NCBI GenBank assembly: GCA_937900975.1
Contig: CALCPC010000425.1
Coordinates: forward strand, 1 to 5,712
Length of the DNA stretch: 5,712 bases
DNA from: an uncultured Paracoccaceae bacterium
GTDB taxonomy: Bacteria; Pseudomonadota; Alphaproteobacteria; Rhodobacterales; Rhodobacteraceae
Direction: 5' to 3'
This document shows positions 1 through 4,731 of the stretch, piece after piece. Within the stretch, counting starts at the first letter, position 1. Each line of letters begins with the position of its first letter. The notes beneath the pieces are model-generated. The model was not told where the DNA came from and made no database searches. It worked only from the letters and a program-made list of their open reading frames with translations. Made by a program: the position numbers and the translations under genes.

Positions 1-89
1 GCCTCGACGCCGCGACCCGCGACGAAGTGCTGGAGCTTTTCCCGCATCTCGAAGCGACGCTGTCGCTGCCCGTCGCGCGGCCGGCGCTG
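1..89 (+). repeat. Direct repeat, copy 1 (3' end of Hint gene)
   Basis: This stretch aligns without gaps to 1013-1101 with only two differences (G56 against A1068 and G77 against A1089). Identity stops sharply after base 89, about 10 codons before the stop codon. The left edge is cut by the window, so the repeat may be much longer. Confidence 0.9.
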
Positions 90-119
90 ACGGCGGCGGA
101 TGTCGTGGTTTTTGGATAG
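1..119 (+). CDS. Hint-domain protein, C-terminal end only (partial)
   Basis: The window opens inside a gene; the reading frame begins at base 3 and ends with TAG at 117-119, leaving 38 residues. They match the last part of the complete Hint-domain protein at 286-1131: the shared segment includes LDAATRDEVLELFPHLE and LSLPVARPAL, and the two diverge only in the last nine or so residues (TAADVVVFG against GAADVAVMV). The DNA of 1-89 matches 1013-1101 at 87 of 89 positions. This is therefore the tail of a paralogue, most simply the upstream copy of a tandem duplication. The catalytic part of the domain lies outside the window, so its integrity cannot be judged. It reads in the same direction as the next gene, 166 bp upstream of it. 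Confidence 0.85.
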   Translation, partial: LDAATRDEVLELFPHLEATLSLPVARPALTAADVVVFG

Positions 120-132
120 GGCGGCCCCGGCG

Positions 133-160
133 CTGCCCCGAAAACCGGCATTCGGGGCGG
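133..160 (+). terminator. Hairpin after the first Hint gene, possible terminator
   Basis: Bases 133-142 pair with 151-160 in a 10-bp stem (one G-U pair, core GCCCCGAA/TTCGGGGC) around an 8-nt loop, starting 14 bp after the TAG at 117-119. There is no clear T-run after the stem, so it may be a weak terminator or an mRNA 3'-end stabilising hairpin rather than a classical intrinsic terminator. Confidence 0.4.
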
Positions 161-219
161 GTTGGCCGGGCGTCAGACGGCAGAATCGCGCCGAAACCGG
201 GCATCGCCCGCACCAGATT

Positions 220-261
220 CGCCAGAATTGGCGTAAATATGCTCTAACACATTAAAAGAGC
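220..261 (+). promoter_or_regulatory. Candidate promoter/operator region of the Hint gene
   Basis: A short AT-rich patch in otherwise GC-rich DNA lies just upstream of the gene at 286. It contains an inverted repeat CGCCA-GAAT-TGGCG (220-233) and a second, GCTCT/AGAGC (241-245 and 257-261). A weak -35-like TTGGCG (228-233) and -10-like ATTAAA (251-256) are 17 bp apart. The hexamers fit the consensus poorly, so this is a location for regulation rather than a defined promoter. Confidence 0.3.
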
Positions 262-285
262 ACGATTTCAGTCAGGAGACTTACG

Positions 286-1131
286 ATGACCGATGTGACC
301 GTCACGCTACAGGGCTATGAGACTGACAATCTGACCTATACCGGTACGCCGGCGCAGAACATCACGCTGCAATTGGCCTCGAACCTGACGACCGATTTCG
401 ACGGTGTCACGCTTTATCTCGACCCGACCGACAGCGTCACGGTCTCGTTCGGGCCGGGGATCAACAATTACGTCTTCAACGACAACACCAACCAGATCCT
501 GGTGCTGGACCAGGGCGCGCCGGTTGCGCGGATCACGCTGGAGGGGACGGAAAACATCATCGTCTGCTTCACCCGCGGCGCCCGCGTCGCCACCCCCGAT
601 GGCCCGCGCGCCATCGAGGACCTCGCCGCGGGCGATCTGGTCTTGACCCGCGACCGGGGGGCGCAGCCGCTGCGCTGGGTCGGGGCCACGAAACTCACCG
701 CCGAGACGCTGGCGGCCTTCCCCGAAAAGCGCCCCGTCACCATCGCCGCCGGCACCTTCGGCGACCATGCCGAGACCACCGTGTCGCCGGCGCACCGGGT
801 CCTTGTCACCGGCTGGAAGGCGGAGGCGCTGTTCGGCCAGCCCGAGATGCTGGCCACCGCCGGCAGCCTGGTCGACGACGCCGCGATCCGCCGCGCGGAG
901 GCGTCAGAGCCCGGCGGGGTCGAGTATTTCCACCTGATGTTCGACGCCCATGAGCTGGTCTGCGTCGACGGGCTTTGGTCGGAGTCCTTTCACCCCGCCG
1001 CGATGTCGACCGGCCTCGACGCCGCGACCCGCGACGAAGTGCTGGAGCTTTTCCCGCATCTCGAAGCAACGCTGTCGCTGCCCGTCGCACGGCCGGCGCT
1101 GGGGGCCGCGGACGTGGCCGTGATGGTCTGA
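286..1131 (+). CDS. Hint (Hedgehog/intein) domain protein
   Basis: This 281-residue protein has a Hint_2-type domain from about residue 92 to 262. Landmarks are Cys94 in VCFTRGARVATPDG, the candidate nucleophile at the start of the domain, followed by the EDLAAGDLVLT strand; SPAHRVL at 167-173 with His170 in the conserved histidine block; and VEYFHLMFDAHELV (212-225) with ESFHP at 233-237. Residues 1-90 are rich in Thr, Asn and beta-branched residues, look like a beta-rich module, and are not recognised. There is no signal peptide or membrane segment. The ATG is preceded by AGGAG at 274-278 with 7 nt spacing, which fixes the start. Hint domains of this family are thought to relate to autoprocessing, but no terminal splice Asn is evident and the role is unknown. 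It follows a paralogue whose tail is at 1-119 and converges on the doc-like gene with only 16 bp between stop codons. Confidence 0.88.
   Translation: MTDVTVTLQGYETDNLTYTGTPAQNITLQLASNLTTDFDGVTLYLDPTDSVTVSFGPGINNYVFNDNTNQILVLDQGAPVARITLEGTENIIVCFTRGARVATPDGPRAIEDLAAGDLVLTRDRGAQPLRWVGATKLTAETLAAFPEKRPVTIAAGTFGDHAETTVSPAHRVLVTGWKAEALFGQPEMLATAGSLVDDAAIRRAEASEPGGVEYFHLMFDAHELVCVDGLWSESFHPAAMSTGLDAATRDEVLELFPHLEATLSLPVARPALGAADVAVMV
1013..1101 (+). repeat. Direct repeat, copy 2 (3' end of complete Hint gene)
   Basis: This is the internal copy of the 89-bp stretch at 1-89 (87 of 89 identical). It lies inside the coding region of the complete Hint gene and ends before its last ten codons. Confidence 0.9.
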
Positions 1132-1142
1132 GGGGGAAAGGA

Positions 1143-1158
1143 GCGCTTCAGCGCACCG
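1143..1158 (+). repeat. 16-bp direct repeat at the left edge of the toxin-antitoxin module
   Basis: GCGCTTCAGCGCACCG here matches 1844-1859 at 15 of 16 positions (C1154 against T1855). It covers the stop codon of the doc-like gene (TCA at 1148-1150 on the plus strand). It also holds the small palindrome GCGC-TTCA-GCGC. The two copies bracket the antitoxin and toxin genes and their promoter. Confidence 0.5.
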
Positions 1159-1519
1159 GACCCATTCCGGCCCGGAGCCAGTCGGCAAAGGCCGTCTCCC
1201 CCAGAGATCCGGCGGCCAGATCCTCCATCCGGCGTACACCGTCTGCGGGGTCGGGGCGAAAGCCGAGCCCGTTCAGCCTAAGGAAGGTGAGGGCGGTCAC
1301 GAAGGCCGTGCGCTTGTTGCCGTCGATAAAGGCATGCGCCTTGGCGATGCCGAAGCCATAGGCCGCTGCCAGCACGGAAGGATCGGTCTCGCCATAGGCA
1401 AAGCGGTTACGCGGCCGGTCAGAGGCCGCCTCCAGCAGCGCGATGTCGCGCGTCCCGGGCGCGCCACCATGGCGCGCGATCTGGCGGTCATGGATGACGA
1501 TGATTGCCGCCAGCGGCAC
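1148..1519 (-). CDS. doc: Doc/Fic-family toxin (death-on-curing type)
   Basis: The 123-residue product carries HAFIDGNKRTA at residues 62-72, the Doc-type Fic motif HxFx(D/N)(A/G)NKR, with the other usual Doc landmarks IHDRQIARHGGAPGTRD (9-25) and a C-terminal LAAGSLGETAFADWL (101-115). Characterised Doc proteins are kinases that phosphorylate elongation factor EF-Tu and stop translation; this role is inferred by family. No catalytic residue appears lost. The chosen start is GTG at 1519, but it has no ribosome-binding site and begins after the CW that precedes VPL, where relatives usually have several more residues. An in-frame CTG at 1549-1547 overlaps the antitoxin TGA (CTGA) and would add 10 residues; it may be the true, translationally coupled start. 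The partner antitoxin lies immediately upstream, in one operon. Confidence 0.88.
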   Translation of the reverse strand: MPLAAIIVIHDRQIARHGGAPGTRDIALLEAASDRPRNRFAYGETDPSVLAAAYGFGIAKAHAFIDGNKRTAFVTALTFLRLNGLGFRPDPADGVRRMEDLAAGSLGETAFADWLRAGMGPVR

Positions 1520-1545
1520 CCAGCAGGGCGGGGTGGTGGGCTGTG

Positions 1546-1770
1546 TCAGGCCAGGGCCTGCAAGAGGTCGCGGTTCTCATCCATCACCGCCTCGGCCGCG
1601 TCCAGCGCTGCGGTAAGGTCGGGGTCGTGGGGCAGGAGCCGCAGCCCGCCATCATCGCCGCGCACGACAAAAAGCGCATCGCCAGGCTTGGCGTCGAGTA
1701 CCGCCAGCATCTCGGCCGTCAGCGTCACGACGGCGGAATTGCCGACCTTGCGGATCCGGGTTTCAAACAT
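1546..1770 (-). CDS. AbrB/MazE-type antitoxin (Doc partner)
   Basis: This 74-residue protein begins with a SpoVT/AbrB swapped-hairpin DNA-binding domain (residues 3-46: TRIRKVGNSAVVTLTAEML, then LDAKPGDALFVV). A helical acidic tail follows (about 50-74, ending MDENRDLLQALA) and is the likely toxin-binding part. It resembles the family described as putative addiction-module antidotes paired with Doc, in which an AbrB-type protein replaces the Phd antitoxin of phage P1. ATG at 1770-1768 is supported by a GGGAGGG Shine-Dalgarno on the minus strand (1783-1777). It is the first gene of the operon, as is usual, so antitoxin is made before toxin, and it probably represses its own promoter at the palindrome 1798-1807. 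Confidence 0.88.
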   Translation of the reverse strand: MFETRIRKVGNSAVVTLTAEMLAVLDAKPGDALFVVRGDDGGLRLLPHDPDLTAALDAAEAVMDENRDLLQALA

Positions 1771-1787
1771 GGCGGGCCCTCCCGTGG

Positions 1788-1826
1788 ACTATACGGATGT
1801 ATATACAGAAGACCGCACCGGGTCGA
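1788..1826 (-). promoter_or_regulatory. Toxin-antitoxin promoter with overlapping palindromic operator
   Basis: On the minus strand, a -35-like TCGACC (1826-1821) and -10-like TATACA (1803-1798) are separated by exactly 17 bp, each matching 4 of 6 consensus bases. A perfect 10-bp palindrome TGTATATACA (1798-1807) covers the -10 and is the obvious autoregulatory operator for the AbrB-type antitoxin. A second -10-like TATAGT lies at 1793-1788. This is one of the few AT-rich patches in the window. Confidence 0.45.
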
Positions 1827-1843
1827 GGTCCCGCCCGTAGAGT

Positions 1844-1859
1844 GCGCTTCAGCGTACCG
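1844..1859 (+). repeat. 16-bp direct repeat at the right edge of the toxin-antitoxin module
   Basis: GCGCTTCAGCGTACCG is the second copy of the repeat at 1143-1158 (15 of 16 identical, same orientation). It lies between the toxin-antitoxin promoter and the 3' end of the sulfatase-fold gene. No terminator with a T-run is visible in this 122-bp gap (1771-1892). Confidence 0.5.
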
Positions 1860-1892
1860 CCCTCCTCAGGCCGCAACACCAAGACTTGCCGG

Positions 1893-2735
1893 TCAGGCCG
1901 GGCGGCGGGCCTCCAGGAAGGGCACTTCGAAGACCTTCTTGTGCATCACCGGCCCGTGGCCGAAGAAATCGCCCTCGCCAAAGCATTCGCCATGGTCGGC
2001 GGCGATGATGATATGGGTGTTGGTCGGGCATTTCTCGATCAGCGCGTCGATCAGACTGTCGACATATTCGACGCAGGCGATCTGCTGCTCATGCAGCATC
2101 TTCATGTCCTCGGCCGAGAAAAACTCGGGCTCGGCGTCGGTATCCATCGACGTGTCCGAGCCGCGCACGATCGCCTCGTCCATCCCCTTCACGATGCCGT
2201 GGACGCCCGAGATGATCGGCAGATCCTCGTTCTTCAGCATATAGGGGTAATGCGTCTCGCCCAAGTTGAAGAAGTAATAGGTCGGCTGCATCACCGAGAA
2301 CTCGACCTCGTCGACCATGCCGGCGAAATCGTTGTGGTCTTGCATCAGTTTGTAGTCGTCGAAGAACTTGCCGAAGGGCGTGAACGGGTTCAGGACCGGC
2401 ATCGAGACGCGCCCCACGGTCCGGTAGCCGTTGCCCTGCAGCACTTTGGCAAGGCTAAGCTCGGGCACGAAGGATTTGAACGACAGATCGGGGATGTCCA
2501 GCCGATCGATCCAGAGCGCGTATTCCTTCTTGTAGACCTCGGAGGCCAGGATCCGGGTCGGCGCCTTATGCGCGACCTGGCCGAGAAAGATCGAATGGTG
2601 CGAGGGCGCGGTCCAGGAGGCATAGCTCCAGCGGGCCTCGCCCTGACCGATCCGGTCCATATTGGGCGTCTTGGCGCGGGCGTAGCTGTCGAAACGGCAG
2701 CTGTCCATGATGATGTAGACGAGGTTGTTGGGCAT
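1893..2735 (-). CDS. Sulfatase-fold (alkaline phosphatase superfamily) hydrolase or transferase
   Basis: The 280-residue product has the metal-binding and active-site layout of the sulfatase family (PF00884). This comprises LVYIIMDSCRFDS with Asp11; WTAPSHHSIFLG with Thr42 at the nucleophile position; FFNLGETHYPY with His162; and ADHGECFGEGDFFGHG with Asp247, His248 and His260. Sulfatases carry C/S-x-P-S-R with a Cys or Ser converted to formylglycine; here it is T-A-P-S-H, so sulfate ester hydrolysis by that chemistry is unlikely. A Thr nucleophile is known in phosphotransferases of this superfamily (LtaS, EptA type), suggesting a phosphodiesterase or phosphotransferase. It is short, lacks a signal peptide or membrane segments, and so looks cytoplasmic. 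ATG at 2735 was chosen because MPNNLVYIIMDS is a typical family start; GTG at 2747 is an alternative, and neither has a strong ribosome-binding site. It follows the TPR gene on the same strand. Confidence 0.82.
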   Translation of the reverse strand: MPNNLVYIIMDSCRFDSYARAKTPNMDRIGQGEARWSYASWTAPSHHSIFLGQVAHKAPTRILASEVYKKEYALWIDRLDIPDLSFKSFVPELSLAKVLQGNGYRTVGRVSMPVLNPFTPFGKFFDDYKLMQDHNDFAGMVDEVEFSVMQPTYYFFNLGETHYPYMLKNEDLPIISGVHGIVKGMDEAIVRGSDTSMDTDAEPEFFSAEDMKMLHEQQIACVEYVDSLIDALIEKCPTNTHIIIAADHGECFGEGDFFGHGPVMHKKVFEVPFLEARRPA

Positions 2736-2765
2736 GGGTCCGGTCACTCGGGCTCGGGTCGATGG

Positions 2766-2790
2766 AAAACGCCGGCCCCCCGGGCCGGCG
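2766..2790 (-). terminator. Intrinsic terminator after the TPR gene
   Basis: On the minus strand a perfect 9-bp stem CGCCGGCCC/GGGCCGGCG (2790-2782 with 2778-2770) with a 3-nt loop is followed directly by TTTT (2769-2766). It starts 7 bp after the stop codon of the TPR gene. It lies only about 30 bp before the start of the downstream sulfatase-fold gene, so it could end or attenuate the transcript between the two. Confidence 0.75.
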
Positions 2791-2796
2791 CTTGGA

Positions 2797-3873
2797 TCAG
2801 CTGCGGTCCTGGCGCCGCTCTTGGATCAGGGTGCCAAGCACCTTGCGGGTGTGGCTGCGCCAAAGCTTGGCTTTGTCCTCGGGCGTTTCGGCGGCGGCTT
2901 CGGCGGCGGAGGTCAGGGGATCGACCCGGGCGCGTTTGCAGGTGGTGCGGTAAAGCTCCACCGCTTTCGCCGGGTCGCCGGATTTAAGCGCCAGATCGCC
3001 GCGCAGCTTCATCGAGACCGGGCCATAGACCCGCGCCTCGCCAAGCCCGGAGATCGCGGCCTCGGCCTCGGCAAAGCGCTCGGCCTCGATCAGGGTCGCG
3101 ATATGGCGGATCTTGTCGTCGGGGCGGCTGGCGCTGGAGGCGGCAAGCCTGCGGGTCTGCTCGACCGCGATGTCGGGCTTGCCGGTGCGCAGCGCCACCT
3201 TGGCCAGGCGCAGCGCGCGCTTGCGGTCGTCGGGATTGGCCATCGTGTCCTGTTCGATGAACTGATAGGCCTCTTCGCCGCGGCCCTCGGCGCGCATCAG
3301 GCGGATATAGGATTTCAGCGCGCGGTCGTTGCCGGGGTTTTGCGCCACCAGCCATTGCAGCGTATTGATCGCCTCGTCCTTGTTGCCAAGCTTCATATGC
3401 GCGCGGGCCTTCAACTCCTCCGCGCGTTCGGAGGCGGGGTCGATGCGCAGCGTGCGTTCGGCGATCTCCAGCGCGCCGGCGTAATCTTCCTCGGCATATT
3501 TGACGCCGGCAGCGCCGAGATGCGCGCGGGTCGAATTGGGGTCGAGCGAAATCGCCTCGGCAAAGATCCGGCTGGCCTGGTCGTAGTTTTTCTGGCGCAT
3601 ATGCACAAAGGCATGGGCGACGACCGGATCGACCTCCAGGGGCGCGAGGGCGCGGGCCTTTTCGGCGGCCCGGGTCGCGTCGTCGAATTTCTGCTGTTTG
3701 AGCAACAGCCGGGAGAGGGCCACGAACGCCTGGGTCGATTTCGGATCGCCGCGCAGGAATTCGATGACCGCGCGTTCGGCGGCGGCGGGGCCGGATTTTT
3801 TCTCGATCGCCCGGATGTCGGTCATGCGGATGCGCTTGCCCGCACTGGTGTCCATTTCTGACGAAACTGCCAC
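2797..3873 (-). CDS. Tetratricopeptide-repeat (TPR) protein
   Basis: This 358-residue protein is almost entirely helical TPR repeats. Recognisable units start near residues 46, 82, 116, 150, 184, 218 and 288, with typical signatures such as KQQKFDDATRAAEKARALAP, RQKNYDQASRIFAEAISLDP and AEEDYAGALEIAERTLRIDP. There is no signal peptide, membrane helix or attached catalytic domain, so it is probably a cytoplasmic protein-interaction scaffold; partners are unknown. GTG at 3873-3871 is preferred because GGAG lies 6 nt upstream on the minus strand; the in-frame ATG at 3855 lacks such a site. The same-strand sulfatase-fold gene follows after a 61-bp gap containing a terminator, and a functional link between the two is only suggested by this adjacency. 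The 5' side faces the repeat-rich spacer. Confidence 0.85.
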   Translation of the reverse strand: MAVSSEMDTSAGKRIRMTDIRAIEKKSGPAAAERAVIEFLRGDPKSTQAFVALSRLLLKQQKFDDATRAAEKARALAPLEVDPVVAHAFVHMRQKNYDQASRIFAEAISLDPNSTRAHLGAAGVKYAEEDYAGALEIAERTLRIDPASERAEELKARAHMKLGNKDEAINTLQWLVAQNPGNDRALKSYIRLMRAEGRGEEAYQFIEQDTMANPDDRKRALRLAKVALRTGKPDIAVEQTRRLAASSASRPDDKIRHIATLIEAERFAEAEAAISGLGEARVYGPVSMKLRGDLALKSGDPAKAVELYRTTCKRARVDPLTSAAEAAAETPEDKAKLWRSHTRKVLGTLIQERRQDRS

Positions 3874-3923
3874 GGCACTCTCCGTTCTTTGGGTCGCGCG
3901 GCTTGCGCGCGACGCTTATGCTA

Positions 3924-4167
3924 CGCCCCAAACGTGGCGATTTTGTTTTCTCGCCCCAGAGGGGCGGTTTGTCTTCTCGCCCCAGAGGGGCGGTTTGTTC
4001 CCTCGCCCCGGAGGGGCGGTTTTATTCCTACGCCGCAGCTGTGGCGGTTCTGTCTTTACGCCCCGGCCGTGGCGACTTTATTTTCACGCCCCGGCTGTGG
4101 CGACTTTGTTTTCCCGCCCCGGCTGTGGCGATCTTGTCTTCACGCCCCGAAAGCGGCGCTGTTTCCA
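3924..4167 (+). repeat. Tandem array of about nine hairpin-plus-T-tail units
   Basis: Units begin at 3924, 3952, 3978, 4004, 4031, 4059, 4087, 4115 and 4143, with lengths of 28, 26, 26, 27, 28, 28, 28, 28 and about 25 bp. Each starts with CGCC, contains its complement GGCG about 12 bp later, and ends in a T-rich tail such as TTTGTCTTCT or TTTTGTTTTCT. Units 2-4 form a perfect 6-bp stem (CGCCCC, 3-nt loop, GGGGCG). Units 6-8 carry CGCCCCGG(C/T) variants with a 4-bp stem, a mismatch and one further pair. Unit 5 (CGCCGCAGCTGTGGCG) has a base change that keeps pairing through a G-U. Unit 9 is degenerate. On the plus strand each unit looks like a miniature intrinsic terminator. The array begins 51 bp upstream of the TPR gene start. 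Confidence 0.9.
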
Positions 4168-4302
4168 CCCTGGTCCGGGCGGCTTTGCGGCGCGGCCAAG
4201 CGGTTCTGCGACCGCGCGCTCCATCCTTTGGGGGCCGGTGCGGATCCAGCACTGTCCCGTCCTGTCGTCCGCCCCCTGGCCCGCCCTTTAGACCGTGCTG
4301 AC

Positions 4303-4350
4303 GGCCGTGGTGGTGGCGGTGTGGAGACTGTGACACCGGCGGCCACGGCC
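4303..4350. repeat. Long imperfect inverted repeat (48 nt)
   Basis: GGCCGTGG (4303-4310) pairs with CCACGGCC (4343-4350), and nested inside, CGGTGT (4317-4322) pairs with ACACCG (4333-4338) around a 10-nt loop. The two helices are separated by an asymmetric internal loop of 6 and 4 nt. The nested arrangement suggests a folded RNA or a protein-binding DNA site. No known RNA family is recognised. Confidence 0.5.
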
Positions 4351-4450
4351 CCGATTGCTGACCGGGCGCGAGACTAGGCCCGGCCCGACCGTCTGTCCAT
4401 CATTGAATGTGCAGTTGCAGCATTGAAAAGGCGCGATTGCGGCGGGATTG

Positions 4451-4587
4451 TGCGGAAGCGCACGGGAGGCCAATGCGGAAGCGCACGGGAGGCCAGCGCG
4501 GGGGCGCGCGAGGGGCCAGCGCGAGGGCGCGCAAGGGTCCAGCGCGAGGGCGCGCAAGGGTCCAGCGCTAAAGCATGCGGGACGCGC
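4451..4587. repeat. Second tandem array, 23-bp GC-rich units
   Basis: Two near-identical units (4451-4473 and 4474-4495, beginning TGCGGAAGCGCACGGG) are followed by three of a related type (4496-4518, 4519-4541 and 4542-4564, built on GCGCGAGGGCGCGC plus AAGGGTCCA) and a degenerate sixth to about 4587. The units at 4519 and 4542 are identical over 23 bp. Each later unit contains GCGC-GAGG-GCGC, which can form a small hairpin. The 22-23 bp period is not a multiple of 3, so the array does not encode a repeat protein. It is unrelated in sequence to the array at 3924-4167. Confidence 0.85.
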
Positions 4588-4612
4588 GCGCGGCGGGCCC
4601 GCGCCGAAAAGC

Positions 4613-4631
4613 GGTGCAAAAATTGTGCACC
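4613..4631. promoter_or_regulatory. Inverted repeat, operator-like
   Basis: GGTGCA (4613-4618) and TGCACC (4626-4631) are perfect inverted half-sites separated by 7 AT-rich bases. The spacing and AT-rich centre resemble a dimeric regulator site, about 200 bp upstream of the gene at 4833. The regulator is unknown. Confidence 0.35.
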
Positions 4632-4647
4632 TGCTCAAAGCCGCTTT

Positions 4648-4670
4648 GCCGCCGCGCGGAACGCGGCGGC
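4648..4670. repeat. Strong GC hairpin
   Basis: GCCGCCGCG (4648-4656) and CGCGGCGGC (4662-4670) form a perfect 9-bp stem around the loop CGGAA. No T-run follows on either strand, so it is not called a terminator. Confidence 0.5.
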
Positions 4671-4702
4671 GCAGACCCCCCGGGATCTGCCCGAATTTTG
4701 CG

Positions 4703-4731
4703 CTGACAGGCCCATGAAGAGCCGGTAAGAC
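4703..4731 (+). promoter_or_regulatory. Weak promoter candidate for the gene at 4833
   Basis: CTGACA (4703-4708) matches the -35 consensus at 5 of 6 bases and lies exactly 17 bp from TAAGAC (4726-4731), which matches the -10 only at 3 of 6. It would give a leader of about 95 nt containing the hairpin GGCGG-ATCC-CCGCC at 4795-4808, some 25 nt before the start codon. Confidence 0.25.

Noticed and set aside
1504..2244. Plus-strand open frame over the antitoxin and sulfatase-fold genes
   Set aside because: It is a shadow of two well-supported minus-strand genes, crosses their boundaries and the promoter, and has no recognisable domain.
1797..2987. Long plus-strand open frame antisense to the sulfatase-fold gene
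   Set aside because: It is the mirror of a gene with clear catalytic motifs on the minus strand, and its own product is a His/Val/Asp-rich sequence with no family features.
2725..3861. Long plus-strand open frame antisense to the TPR gene
   Set aside because: The minus strand encodes regular TPR motifs with a ribosome-binding site, while the plus frame gives a low-complexity product.
3924..4167. CRISPR array
   Set aside because: Units abut directly with no unique spacers, the repeats are degenerate, and no cas gene is visible.
3889..4377. Plus-strand open frames across the first array giving repetitive Arg/Pro/Gly proteins
   Set aside because: The units are mostly 26 or 28 bp, so the frame changes from unit to unit. 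All three plus frames are open simply because the DNA is GC-rich, and none has a ribosome-binding site or family resemblance.
4288..4728. Open frames on both strands over the second array (Ala/Arg/Pro-rich products)
   Set aside because: A 22-23 bp period is incompatible with a repeated peptide, and opposite-strand frames are equally open, as expected of GC-rich repeats.
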